In this document: positions 18,917 through 27,582 of the stretch, piece after piece
How the letters are laid out: each line of letters opens with the position of its first letter
Numbering within the stretch: the stretch's first letter is position 1
Assembly (NCBI GenBank): GCA_025352265.1
Contig: JANXTS010000105.1
Coordinates: 17,913-81,912, forward strand
DNA length: 64,000 nucleotides
DNA from: Variovorax sp.
Lineage (GTDB): Bacteria > Pseudomonadota > Gammaproteobacteria > Burkholderiales > Burkholderiaceae_C
Reading direction: 5' to 3'
Notes under the pieces: generated by a model
Told to the model about the DNA's origin: nothing
Databases searched by the model: none
What the model saw: only the letters and a program-made list of their open reading frames with translations
Position numbers and translations under genes: made by a program

Positions 18917-19767
18917 TGAATGCGGTTTTCGAGCAGTTCCCAGACCGGCGTGAGTTTGCCGGGCAGCCAGGGGAGTTTGCCGAGGTCCATGTGACTTTCG
19001 TCGGGGCTATGGAAGTCGCTGCCGCGCGATGCCGCAAAGCCGAATTCAAGTGCCTTGTCGGCGTACTCGACGTACTCGGCCGGCGTGTGGCTCCCCGTGA
19101 CAACCTCGATCGCCTTGCCGCCGTGCGCCTGGAATTCGAGGAATAGCGCGTACTCCTCGTTGGCGGTGAACTTGTAGCGACCCGGATGCGCGATCACAGC
19201 GATGCCCTTGGCCTCGGTGATCCAGCGGATCGCGTCTTTCAACCTGGCCCACTGATGCGGAACGTAACCGGGCTTGCCCTCAGTCAGATACTTGCGAAAC
19301 ACCTCGTAGGTGTCTTTACACACGCCGCTTTCGACTAGGAAGCGGGCGAAGTGAGTGCGCGAAATCAATTCGGGGTTGCTGACGAAAGTAAGCGCGCCTT
19401 CGTAGGCGCCCTTGATGCCGACCTTGGCCAGCCCGTCGGACATTTCCATGGCCCGCTTGCCGCGGCCGCCACGGGTGTCGTACAGGCCCTGACTGATCGC
19501 CGCGTCGTCCGGATCGAAGCCGAGACCCACGATGTGCACAGTCTCGTTGGCGAAGGTGACGGAGATCTCGGTTCCTGTCAGATAGCGCATGCCGTTTTCT
19601 CGGGCCGCTGCGGCTGCGCGGTGCTGGCCGCCGACTTCGTCGTGGTCGGTGAGCGCCCACAACTCGACCCCGTTTGCAGCGGCGCGGGCGGCAAGCGCCT
19701 CGGGCGTCATGGTGCCGTCGGAAACAACGGAGTGGCAATGCAAGTCGGCGTTCAAGATGTTGTGCAC
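18913..19767 (-). CDS. PHP-domain phosphoesterase (3',5'-nucleoside bisphosphate phosphatase/RNase AM type)
   Basis: A 284-residue PHP-fold metal hydrolase. Metal ligands are visible in DLHCHSVVSDG (residues 8-18), ALTDHDEV, TGTEIS, VIAHPGRY and RGSDFHSP. The match is to the YciV/Rnm family that removes phosphates from 3',5'-bisphosphonucleosides and trims RNA 5' ends. The start is GTG (GTGCACAAC), with TAAAAT six bases upstream and no Shine-Dalgarno sequence. It heads the minus-strand run down to trpS. Confidence 0.9.
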   Translation of the reverse strand: MHNILNADLHCHSVVSDGTMTPEALAARAAANGVELWALTDHDEVGGQHRAAAAARENGMRYLTGTEISVTFANETVHIVGLGFDPDDAAISQGLYDTRGGRGKRAMEMSDGLAKVGIKGAYEGALTFVSNPELISRTHFARFLVESGVCKDTYEVFRKYLTEGKPGYVPHQWARLKDAIRWITEAKGIAVIAHPGRYKFTANEEYALFLEFQAHGGKAIEVVTGSHTPAEYVEYADKALEFGFAASRGSDFHSPDESHMDLGKLPWLPGKLTPVWELLENRIQ

Positions 19768-19773
19768 GCCTTA

Positions 19774-19779
19774 ATTTTA
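19774..19779 (-). promoter_or_regulatory. -10 box of the PHP-phosphatase gene, leaderless configuration
   Basis: On the minus strand TAAAAT is followed by TAAGGC and then the GTG start, a six-base gap identical to that before serS. No ribosome-binding site is seen. Confidence 0.5.
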
Positions 19780-19822
19780 TGCTTTGCACCCTGCGCGCGC
19801 AGCCCTGGCCGCAAACGCCCCG

Positions 19823-20884
19823 CTAGCGTCCCTTCTTCTTGCGGAAAGCAATTCGCGCCGCTACCCCGGTGAAACTCACGATGAGCGCCACCACGATCCA
19901 GAAGCCTTGCTTGTGTTCGGCCAGCGGAATTCCGCCGACGTTCATGCCGAACAGGCCGGCCATGATGTTGATCGGCAAGGCCAGCACCGTGACCACCGTC
20001 AGCACGAAGAGGCTGCGGTTGTTGTCTTCGTTGACGTTGGCTGCAATCTCTTCCTGCAGCAGCTTGATGCGTTCCTGCAAAGCCTGCATGTCGCGCAACA
20101 CCACCGAAAACTCCTCGGTCGAGCCGCGCAACTCCTGCGCATCGGCTTCGGTCATCCAGCCGGGCGGGTTTTGCAACAAGCGGAACAGCGCCGCCGGCTC
20201 GGGTGCCAGCAAGCGCTGCAAACGTACCAGCATGCGGCGCAGCCCGCCGAGCCGCGCACGCTTGTTGTCGAGGCGCGCGGCCAGCAGGTCGTCTTCGATC
20301 GCGTCGATGCGAGAAGTCGCGTCGCGCACGATTTGCACCAGCACGTCGGCCTGCGCGCGCAGCAGGTGCTCTAGCAATTCGGTGCTCGACCTCGGCGCGT
20401 CGCCGGCATTCACCGCCGTGCGCAGCGCGTCGACCGACCGTAGCGGCTTGGTTCGCGCCGTCACCACGAGCTGCGGGCCCACGCTGATCCACAACGTGGA
20501 GATGTCCGACGGCTCGAAGCTGAACTCGAAATGCACGTCGTTGATGACGGCTATCAGGGCATCGTCGGCGCGCTCGATGCGAGTTGACGGAAGGCCTTCG
20601 TGCAGCGTCTCGAAGAAGGTGTCGGAGAGCGCGGCATGTCGGCGCAGCCAGCGCTCGGCCTGAGCGTGACTCAGGTTGAAGTGCAGCCAAAGATAGGCGT
20701 TGCCGCGGCCTGCAATGCCGACTGCATCCCTCCCGGCCAGGTAAGCGGCGGCCGCTGCCGAGTCGAGCGGGCGGACCGGCTTAGACGCCTCGGCGTCGAA
20801 CAGATAGCCGCAGATAAGGCCAGCTTCGTCACCGCCATAAGAAGCCGGATGAGAGGCTGCTTTGGCACCGATCGCCGTGCTCAA
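19823..20884 (-). CDS. CorA-family metal ion transporter (ZntB-like)
   Basis: A 353-residue protein from the chosen TTG start. A long cytosolic N-terminal region with helices (about residues 1-290) precedes two C-terminal membrane segments. The signature GMNVGGIPL follows the first segment, and a basic tail RKKKGR ends the protein. GMN is the CorA selectivity motif; family members move Mg2+, Co2+ or Zn2+, and the sequence resembles ZntB. The TTG overlaps the phosphate-transporter stop (TTGA). A longer frame with an upstream start would overlap that gene by about 70 bp and is less likely. Confidence 0.88.
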   Translation of the reverse strand: MSTAIGAKAASHPASYGGDEAGLICGYLFDAEASKPVRPLDSAAAAAYLAGRDAVGIAGRGNAYLWLHFNLSHAQAERWLRRHAALSDTFFETLHEGLPSTRIERADDALIAVINDVHFEFSFEPSDISTLWISVGPQLVVTARTKPLRSVDALRTAVNAGDAPRSSTELLEHLLRAQADVLVQIVRDATSRIDAIEDDLLAARLDNKRARLGGLRRMLVRLQRLLAPEPAALFRLLQNPPGWMTEADAQELRGSTEEFSVVLRDMQALQERIKLLQEEIAANVNEDNNRSLFVLTVVTVLALPINIMAGLFGMNVGGIPLAEHKQGFWIVVALIVSFTGVAARIAFRKKKGR

Positions 20885-22521
20885 AAGATGTGCGTGAAGA
20901 GCCAGTACAACGAGCCCGAGAGCAGCATCGCCACCGGCAAGGTCAGTACCCATGCCATCGCCAGATTGCGAAGCGTCGACATCTGCAAACCGGAGCCGTT
21001 AGCGACCATCGAGCCCGCCACGCCGGAAGACAGCACGTGCGTGGTCGACACCGGCAGCCCGTACATATCGGCTGCACCGATGGTCACCATCGCCACCAGT
21101 TCGGCAGAAGCACCTTGTGCATAGCTCAGGTGTGTCTTGCCGATTTTCTCGCCGACGGTGACCACGATGCGCTTCCAGCCGATCATGGTGCCGAGGCCCA
21201 ATGCGATCGCGACGGCGACCTTGACCCACAGTGGAATGAACTTGGTGGCATCGTCGATTTCCTTCCGGAACTCGCCGACCTTGGTCGTGGTGTCGTTGTC
21301 GAAATGCGCAGCGTCGCTCTTGCCCAGATGGCGCAATGCTTCCGACGCCAGGTACATGTCGTTTCGCACGTTGGCAACTGCGTCGGCCGGCACGCCGGCG
21401 AGCGAGCCGTGTTCTTTCACTTGCGTTCCGATGCTTCCGGCCGTAGCGGCCAGCGCGGGCACGACCGACGGATTGAACTCGCGTGTACGCACGTAGGTCG
21501 ACAACACTTCGCGAGCCGCGGCCGGCTGCAAAGCAGGCAGCGAGGCGACGGCCGAGGCATTGCGGTTCAGCGCGCTTTGTGCGCTCTCTGCAACCGCGAC
21601 GAAGCGCACCGTTTGATCCACCGGCATCGAGCGATTGAGCGCATACGCCATCGGCACCGTGCCGACCAGGATCAGCATGATCAGCCCCATGCCCTTTTGC
21701 CCATCGTTGGAGCCGTGCGCGAACGACACGCCGGTGCAGGTCAGGATCAGCAGGCCGCGAATCCACCAGGGTGGAGGGGCCTCGCCACGCGGCTCTTCAT
21801 AGAGTGCCCGGTTCTTGACGAATGTGCGCAGCACGAGCAGCAGCAAGGCCGCGCAGCCGAAGCCGACGAGCGGCGACAGCAGCAGCGAGTAGCCGATCTT
21901 CACGGCCTGCGGCCAGTCGACGCCACTGGTGCCGTCGCGCCCGTGCATCAGTGCATTGGCGACGCCTACACCGATGATCGAGCCTATCAACGTGTGCGAA
22001 GAAGAAGCTGGCAAACCGAGCCACCAGGTGCCCAGGTTCCACATGATGGCGGCGATCAGCAATGCGAAGACCATTGCGAAGCCCGCCCCCGAGCCGACCT
22101 GCAGGATCAGCTCGACCGGCAGCAGCGAGATGATGCCGAAGGCCACCGCACCGCTCGACACCAGCACGCCCAGAAAGTTGAAAAAGCCGGACCATACGAC
22201 CGCGAAATTGGGCGGCAGCGAGTGCGTGTAGATCACCGTCGCGACGGCGTTGGCCGTGTCGTGGAAACCATTGACGAATTCGAAGCCCAGCGCCACCAAC
22301 AAGGCAACGCCCAGCAGGATGTACGGCACCCACGTCGTGGTTTGAGCGCCGGTTGCGCGCACGTCGTTCGTAAGGCTCCAGGCGGTGTAGAGCAGTCCGG
22401 CAGCCAGCAGGCCGGTGAACACGATCAGCGTGACCGGTCCGGGCTTGGCGTCGAGCTTTGGCCTTTGCACCGGCTTGGGGTGAACCGGAAGATTGCCATC
22501 GGAGGCGGCAAGGGTGTTCAT
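20881..22521 (-). CDS. pit: Low-affinity inorganic phosphate transporter, Pit family
   Basis: A 546-residue membrane transporter, proton- or metal-phosphate-coupled. The duplicated PHO4 signature is visible as GFEFVNGFHDTANAVAT in the N-terminal half and SFAHGSNDGQKGMGL in the C-terminal half, joined by a long soluble loop around the middle. The ATG at 22521 follows a non-family extension. It is translationally coupled to the CorA-type gene. It diverges from the Bug receptor gene over about 110 bp. Confidence 0.92.
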   Translation of the reverse strand: MNTLAASDGNLPVHPKPVQRPKLDAKPGPVTLIVFTGLLAAGLLYTAWSLTNDVRATGAQTTTWVPYILLGVALLVALGFEFVNGFHDTANAVATVIYTHSLPPNFAVVWSGFFNFLGVLVSSGAVAFGIISLLPVELILQVGSGAGFAMVFALLIAAIMWNLGTWWLGLPASSSHTLIGSIIGVGVANALMHGRDGTSGVDWPQAVKIGYSLLLSPLVGFGCAALLLLVLRTFVKNRALYEEPRGEAPPPWWIRGLLILTCTGVSFAHGSNDGQKGMGLIMLILVGTVPMAYALNRSMPVDQTVRFVAVAESAQSALNRNASAVASLPALQPAAAREVLSTYVRTREFNPSVVPALAATAGSIGTQVKEHGSLAGVPADAVANVRNDMYLASEALRHLGKSDAAHFDNDTTTKVGEFRKEIDDATKFIPLWVKVAVAIALGLGTMIGWKRIVVTVGEKIGKTHLSYAQGASAELVAMVTIGAADMYGLPVSTTHVLSSGVAGSMVANGSGLQMSTLRNLAMAWVLTLPVAMLLSGSLYWLFTHIF

Positions 22522-22572
22522 GGTGTCGTTTTTTGATGTTGGAATAGCCCCGCGCATCGTGGCGGCTGCCGA

Positions 22573-22593
22573 TGACAGGCATGTGTCACCTGT
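22573..22593. repeat. Nested inverted repeats between pit and the Bug receptor gene
   Basis: TGACAGG...TGTCACCTGT contains TGACA/TGTCA and ACAGG/CCTGT inverted repeats in the divergent promoter region. It could be an operator, but no family-specific consensus is matched. Confidence 0.35.
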
Positions 22594-22630
22594 GGCAAGG
22601 TCGGGGTCGATCAAACAAGGGACTCACCAA

Positions 22631-23617
22631 ATGATTCAGCGCCGCACTCTCGCCGCCGTTCTGCCACTTTTCGCTACCGCAGCGCTGCTGCCCAGCCTTG
22701 CGCTCGCGCAAGCGCAGACCTGGCCCACCAAGCAACCGATCCGGATCATTTCGCCTTACGCGCCCGGTGGCACCACCGACGTTTTGGCGCGACTGCTCGC
22801 GCAGCCGCTGCAGCAAAAGCTTGGCCAGACCGTCATCGTCGAGAACAAGGGTGGCGCGGGCGGCAACGTCGGCACTGACTACGTGTCGAAGGCGGCGCCC
22901 GATGGCTACACGCTGCTGCTGGCCGCCAGCGGGCCAATCGTGATTTCACCGTCGCTCTACGCCAAGATCCCGTACGACTCGATCAAGGACTTCACCTTTG
23001 TCGCGCCGATTGCCAACGCATCGTTCGTGGTGCTGGCCAATCCGGCGTCGGGCATCACGTCCATCAAGGACCTGATCGCGCGCGCGAAGAAGGGCGAACA
23101 GATCAATTTCGCCTCGGCTGGGTCGGGAACGCCGCAGCACATCATCGGAGAGATGTTCAACCAGGCGGCCGGCATCAAGATGCAGCACATTCCGTACAAG
23201 GGCTCGGGCCCGGCGATGAACGATCTGCTGGCCGGTCAGGTGCCGATCTCGTTCGAGAACCCGGTGCCAGCGATGCCACACGTCAAGGCCGGCAAGGTCA
23301 AGGTGCTGGCCAGCACCGGCGCGGTTCGTTCCGCCGCCTTCCCAGACATTCCGACCGTCGCGGAGCTCAACCTGCCGGGATTTGATGCCAAGCCCTGGTA
23401 CGGCCTCATGGCGCCGGCCGGCCTCGACCCGGCCATCGCTAAAAAGTTGAACGATGCGGTGCGCGAAGCGCTCTCCAACACCGAGATGAAGGCGCGACTC
23501 TTCGCGTTGGGCGCCGAGCCGATGGCCATGACGACGCCGGAGTTCCAGGCCTTCGCGCAGAAGGATCGCGATAAGTGGACCAAGGTCGTCAAGACCTCCG
23601 GTGCCACGCCCGACTGA
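22631..23617 (+). CDS. Bug-family (tripartite tricarboxylate transporter) substrate-binding protein
   Basis: A 328-residue periplasmic binding protein with a clear Sec signal (residues 1-27, cleavage near ALAQA). The Bug signature regions are SPYAPGGTTDVLAR, ENKGGAGGNVG and PDGYTLLLA. Such receptors bind carboxylates and related solutes and are greatly expanded in Comamonadaceae and Bordetella. No TctAB membrane partners are adjacent, which is common for these orphan receptors. The next gene follows after 12 bp. Confidence 0.92.
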   Translation: MIQRRTLAAVLPLFATAALLPSLALAQAQTWPTKQPIRIISPYAPGGTTDVLARLLAQPLQQKLGQTVIVENKGGAGGNVGTDYVSKAAPDGYTLLLAASGPIVISPSLYAKIPYDSIKDFTFVAPIANASFVVLANPASGITSIKDLIARAKKGEQINFASAGSGTPQHIIGEMFNQAAGIKMQHIPYKGSGPAMNDLLAGQVPISFENPVPAMPHVKAGKVKVLASTGAVRSAAFPDIPTVAELNLPGFDAKPWYGLMAPAGLDPAIAKKLNDAVREALSNTEMKARLFALGAEPMAMTTPEFQAFAQKDRDKWTKVVKTSGATPD

Positions 23618-23629
23618 GTTGATTTTTCA

Positions 23630-24025
23630 ATGACAGCGCTCACCGCGGCACAGATTGTCGGACTCGCGGCGCACTACGTCCCTGAAGCGGGGTGCGCTTG
23701 CAGCGCGCTCAAGTGCGCCGGCTGGGAGAGCCTGCCGGCCACCTTCGACGCGTCGCTGCTGCGCCGCGTGGGTCAGACCAACAATCGCGATCCGTACGAC
23801 GAGCCGACCCTTGAAGAGCACCATCCGCAAGGTACGCGCTACGACGCGGCCGATGCGCCTATTGCGTTGGGCCACTTCCCATACAACCGCTGCGAAATCT
23901 GGCAGTGCGCGAATTGCGCACGACCTTTGCTTCGCTACACCGAATACGGCGGCTACTACGTCGATCAGCGCATTCGCGAGCTGAATGCCGCGCTCGTTGT
24001 CGACACCGCCGCCACCCTGGACTGA
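23630..24025 (+). CDS. Conserved hypothetical cysteine-rich protein
   Basis: A 131-residue soluble protein not recognised. It has cysteine pairs CACSALKC (near residue 23) and CEIWQCANC (near residue 88), which could bind zinc or iron. A tyrosine-rich segment RYTEYGGYYVDQR follows. It is packed between the Bug receptor (12 bp) and the dehydrogenase (8 bp), so it is probably co-expressed with them. No function is assigned. Confidence 0.7.
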   Translation: MTALTAAQIVGLAAHYVPEAGCACSALKCAGWESLPATFDASLLRRVGQTNNRDPYDEPTLEEHHPQGTRYDAADAPIALGHFPYNRCEIWQCANCARPLLRYTEYGGYYVDQRIRELNAALVVDTAATLD

Positions 24026-24033
24026 AAGACCCG

Positions 24034-25020
24034 ATGCCGAACCGTCCCATTGTCGTGCTGCTCGACGACTACGAACTTGCTGCCCGACGGCTGGCCGACT
24101 GGAGCGCGGTCGAGGCGCTGGCAGAACTGCGGATCTGCCAGGCGCCGTTGCGCGGCGACGCGCTGCGCGAAGTCGTGCAGGACGCCGACGCACTGCTGCT
24201 GATGCGCGACCGCACGCCGATCGACTCGGCGCTGATCGACACCATGCCCAGGCTCAAATACGTTTCCTTCACCGGGACGCGCAACAACGCGCTCGACCTC
24301 GACGCGTTGCACCGGCGCGGCGTGCCGGTGGGTCTGACCGAATGGGGTCCGTCCAAGGAGAGCACCTGCGAACTGACGTGGGCGCTGATCCTCGCAGCCA
24401 TCAAGCGCTTGCCGCAGGCGATGCAAGCGCTGCAGGACGGCCGATGGCGCGATGGCGGTGCGCTGGGTCAGGTTCTGCACGGCGAGCGACTTGGCTTGGT
24501 CGGGCTCGGTGATATTGGCAGCCGCGTCGCGCGCGTTGCAAAAGCTTTCGGCATGGATGTCGTGGCGTGGAGTCCGCGCATGACGCCCGAACGCGCGGCC
24601 GAGCACGGCGCGCGTTCAATGTCGCTCGATGAACTTGTGCAGACTTCCAAGGTCGTCAGCCTGCATCTGGTGATGACCGATGCGACGCGGCAGCTCTTCG
24701 ATGCCGCGCGCTTTGCGCAGATGCGCACCGATGCGATCTTCGTGAACACGTCGCGCGCCGGTCTGGCCGACGAAGCCGCGCTGGTCGCGGCACTGCAAGG
24801 TGGTCGACCCGGCGTTGCCGCGCTCGATGTGTACGCCCACGAGCCGCTGGCCACGGACCATCCGCTTCGTGCGCTGCCCAATGCGCTGCTGTCTCCGCAT
24901 TTGGGCTTCGTTACGCAGCCGGTGTTCGAGCGTTTCTATTCAGATATGGCAGAAGGTGTGCTCGCCTGGCTGCGCGGCGAGCCGATTCCCCGCCGCATGC
25001 CCGCGCCACCAAACGCCTGA
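24034..25020 (+). CDS. D-isomer-specific 2-hydroxyacid dehydrogenase family protein
   Basis: A 328-residue NAD(P)-dependent dehydrogenase of the D-3-phosphoglycerate/D-lactate dehydrogenase family. The Rossmann motif VGLGDIGSRVA is near residue 155, catalytic Arg lies in NTSRAGLADE, and the catalytic His in LSPHLGFVT near residue 291. The substrate is unknown. Its position after a Bug-type carboxylate receptor suggests a hydroxy- or keto-acid substrate, but that is only inference. Confidence 0.88.
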   Translation: MPNRPIVVLLDDYELAARRLADWSAVEALAELRICQAPLRGDALREVVQDADALLLMRDRTPIDSALIDTMPRLKYVSFTGTRNNALDLDALHRRGVPVGLTEWGPSKESTCELTWALILAAIKRLPQAMQALQDGRWRDGGALGQVLHGERLGLVGLGDIGSRVARVAKAFGMDVVAWSPRMTPERAAEHGARSMSLDELVQTSKVVSLHLVMTDATRQLFDAARFAQMRTDAIFVNTSRAGLADEAALVAALQGGRPGVAALDVYAHEPLATDHPLRALPNALLSPHLGFVTQPVFERFYSDMAEGVLAWLRGEPIPRRMPAPPNA

Positions 25021-25054
25021 CTGACAGCGTCATCTTCGGCGTGCACACTGCGCT

Positions 25055-26122
25055 ATGGCCCGCCGAAGCTCCATCAACTCCGCCACCTCCGCCACCTCCG
25101 CGTTTGCGCGCGCATACCAGCGCAATCTGCGGACGCTTGCCAAGGTCGCGCTGAAAGCGACGCTCAAAACCGGCAAGCGCGCTGCCACTCAAGTGCAGCG
25201 TGCCGCGCTAAAGCAACTGAAGCCGCCGCCTGGCAAGGGCGACTGGCTTGCCGGCATGGCACTCGGCCCGGGCGGCGCTCGGCGCTACCACCTGTTTCGC
25301 CCCGCTGACTTGAAGCTGGCGGCGGGCGAGAAGCTCCCGCTGATCGTCATGCTGCATGGCTGCGGCCAGACCGGCCGAGACTTTGCCGCTATCACTTGCA
25401 TGAACGCGCTGGCAGCGCGCCATCGCTTTCTGGTGCTTTACCCGGAGCAGGATCGCATCAGTCATCCGCAAGGCTGCTGGAATTGGTACGAAACGCGATC
25501 CGGCAAGTCGGCCGCTGAAGCAGCGACGCTGATGGCGGTGGTCGATCAGGTGTGCGTTCTGTATGCGGCCGATCGCGCGCGCGTCGCGGTAGCCGGGCTG
25601 TCGGCCGGTGCTGGCATGGCGGCGTTGCTGGCCACGCACTATCCCGCGCGCTTCCGGGCGGTCGTCATGCACTCCGGCGTGGCACCAGGTGCCGCGCGAT
25701 CGTCTGCCACCGCGCTGGGCGCAATGCGCGGCCGGCACGTTCCACCGATGCCCGTGACGGCGGTTGGAAAGGCGATGAGTGCGGCTGCCGCCATGACAAC
25801 GCTACCGCCCCTGCTCATCCTGCATGGCGACCGCGATCTGGTGGTGTCGTCGAGCAATGCTGGCAGCGCTGCTGCCGTGTGGGCAACGGCTACGGGTGCG
25901 CTGCCGGCTGCGTCGCGCAACCTGCAGCGCGGCAAGCGGCACCCTATGCGCGTGACCGACTTCAAGCTGCGCGGCAAGACCAGCGTCACGCTGTGCGAGA
26001 TAGCCGGCTTGGGTCACGCGTGGAGTGGTGGCGCTGCGCGCCTGGCTTTCAGCGATCCCGCGGGGCCGGACGCCACGCGGATGACGTGGGCGTTTGCGGC
26101 GCGGCAGTTCGCGAGTCTTTGA
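25055..26122 (+). CDS. PHB depolymerase-like esterase (LpqC/poly(3-hydroxybutyrate) depolymerase family)
   Basis: A 355-residue alpha/beta hydrolase. The oxyanion region is HGCGQTGRDF, the nucleophile elbow is AGLSAGAG (Ser near residue 190), the acid is in HGDRDLVV and the His in GLGHAWSGG. The N-terminal ~60 residues are basic and Ala/Ser-rich without a clear signal peptide, so an intracellular esterase acting on hydroxyalkanoate oligomers or feruloyl-type esters is plausible. It is followed by the urt operon. Confidence 0.85.
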   Translation: MARRSSINSATSATSAFARAYQRNLRTLAKVALKATLKTGKRAATQVQRAALKQLKPPPGKGDWLAGMALGPGGARRYHLFRPADLKLAAGEKLPLIVMLHGCGQTGRDFAAITCMNALAARHRFLVLYPEQDRISHPQGCWNWYETRSGKSAAEAATLMAVVDQVCVLYAADRARVAVAGLSAGAGMAALLATHYPARFRAVVMHSGVAPGAARSSATALGAMRGRHVPPMPVTAVGKAMSAAAAMTTLPPLLILHGDRDLVVSSSNAGSAAAVWATATGALPAASRNLQRGKRHPMRVTDFKLRGKTSVTLCEIAGLGHAWSGGAARLAFSDPAGPDATRMTWAFAARQFASL

Positions 26123-26231
26123 GTCCGTACGCCACCGGGCGTATTTGTAGGAGACGACCGCGTCCGCACACTCCGTGCATCGACAGCGAAGGTGCTGGCG
26201 ACAAGTTCACTACAACCGGAGAAGGATGCAC

Positions 26232-27500
26232 ATGCAACGTCGTTTCACACTCAAGGCACTTACCGCCAGCGTCGCGCTCGCGGCCCTGGGCGCCGCCCCC
26301 GCTTTTGCCGCCGACACCATCAAGGTCGGCATCCTGCACTCCCTGTCGGGAACGATGGCGATCTCCGAAACGGCGCTCAAGGACATGGCGCTGATGACGA
26401 TCGACGAGATCAACAAAAAGGGCGGCGTGATGGGCAAGCAGCTCGAGCCCGTGATCGTCGATCCGGCTTCCAACTGGCCGCTGTTCGCTGAGAAGACCAA
26501 GCAGCTGCTGGGTCAAGACAAGGTCGCTGTGATCTTCGGTTGCTGGACCTCGGTGTCGCGCAAGTCGGTGCTGCCGGTGATCGAGGAGCAGAACGGCCTC
26601 CTGTTCTACCCTGTGCAATACGAAGGCGAAGAGCTCTCCAAGAACGTGTTCTACACGGGCGCAGCGCCCAACCAGCAAGCCATTCCGGCTGTCGAATATT
26701 TGATGAGCAAGGCCGGCGGCGGCGCCAAGCGCTTCGTGCTGCTGGGCACCGACTACGTCTACCCGCGCACCACCAACAAGATCCTGCGCGCCTTCCTGAA
26801 GAGCAAAGGTGTGAAGGACTCGGATATCGACGAGAAGTACACGCCCTTCGGCCACAGCGACTATCAAACCATCGTCGCCGACGTCAAGAAGTTCTCGCAA
26901 GGGGGCAAGACGGCCGTGATCTCGACGATCAATGGTGACTCCAACGTGCCGTTCTACAAAGAACTCGGCAACGCCGGCCTGAAGGCCAAGGACGTGCCGG
27001 TCGTGGCCTTCTCGGTCGGCGAAGAAGAGCTGCGCGGCGTGGACACCAAGCCGCTCGTCGGTCACCTTGCTGCATGGAACTATTTCATGTCGGTCAAGAA
27101 TCCGACCAACACCGTGTGGATCAAGACGTGGAGCGACTACGCCAAGGCGAAGAAGCTGCCGGGCCAGATGGACAAGCCTTTGACCAACGACCCGATGGAG
27201 GCCACCTACGTCGGCATCAATATGTGGAAGCAGGCCGTCGAGAAGGCCAAGTCGACCGATACCGACAAGGTCATCGCCGCCATGGCCGGCCAGACTTTCA
27301 AGGCACCGGACGGCTTCACCGTAGAGATGGACCCGAAGAACCATCACCTGCACAAGCCGGTGTTCATCGGCGAAATCAAGGCCGACGGCCAGTTCGGCGT
27401 GGTCTGGAAAACGCCGGCACCGGTCAAGGCCCAGCCGTGGAGCCCGTTCATCGAAGGCAACGACAAGAAGCTTGACCAACCAGCAGGGAAATCCTCTTAA
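26232..27500 (+). CDS. urtA: Urea ABC transporter, substrate-binding protein
   Basis: A 422-residue periplasmic binding protein. It has a signal peptide (MQRRFTLKALTASVALAAL, cleavage near AFAA) and a mature domain starting DTIKVGILHSLSGTMAIS, characteristic of UrtA. The fold is type I (Leu/Ile/Val-binding). ATG 26232 has GGAGAAGG six bases upstream; ATG 26226 is also possible. It is the first gene of a complete urtABCDE operon. A hairpin after its stop separates it from urtB. Confidence 0.96.
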   Translation: MQRRFTLKALTASVALAALGAAPAFAADTIKVGILHSLSGTMAISETALKDMALMTIDEINKKGGVMGKQLEPVIVDPASNWPLFAEKTKQLLGQDKVAVIFGCWTSVSRKSVLPVIEEQNGLLFYPVQYEGEELSKNVFYTGAAPNQQAIPAVEYLMSKAGGGAKRFVLLGTDYVYPRTTNKILRAFLKSKGVKDSDIDEKYTPFGHSDYQTIVADVKKFSQGGKTAVISTINGDSNVPFYKELGNAGLKAKDVPVVAFSVGEEELRGVDTKPLVGHLAAWNYFMSVKNPTNTVWIKTWSDYAKAKKLPGQMDKPLTNDPMEATYVGINMWKQAVEKAKSTDTDKVIAAMAGQTFKAPDGFTVEMDPKNHHLHKPVFIGEIKADGQFGVVWKTPAPVKAQPWSPFIEGNDKKLDQPAGKSS

Positions 27501-27532
27501 CTTTCGCGCGCCTCGTTCAAGTGACCTGTTCT

Positions 27533-27573
27533 GGGCTCGATCTTTTCTTTGAGGATCGGGCCCTGTTTTATTT
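27533..27573 (+). terminator. Hairpin with T-rich tail between urtA and urtB
   Basis: GGGCTCGATC and GATCGGGCCC pair over 10 bp (one G-U) around an 11-nt loop and are followed by TGTTTTATTT. It would act as a partial terminator or 3' stabiliser, giving more urtA than urtB-E mRNA, as is common for binding proteins. Confidence 0.75.
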
Positions 27574-27582
27574 GAGGATGAT

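Noticed and set aside
20890..22536. A long plus-strand open frame antisense to the phosphate transporter
   Set aside because: Same shadow effect; the minus-strand Pit signatures are clear.
22530..22600. A Pho box upstream of pit
   Set aside because: One CTGTCAT half site can be read on the minus strand, but no second half at the proper spacing exists.
26123..26231. A sigma-54 promoter in front of urtA
   Set aside because: No TGGCAC-N5-TTGCA-like element with the GG/GC spacing was found by eye.
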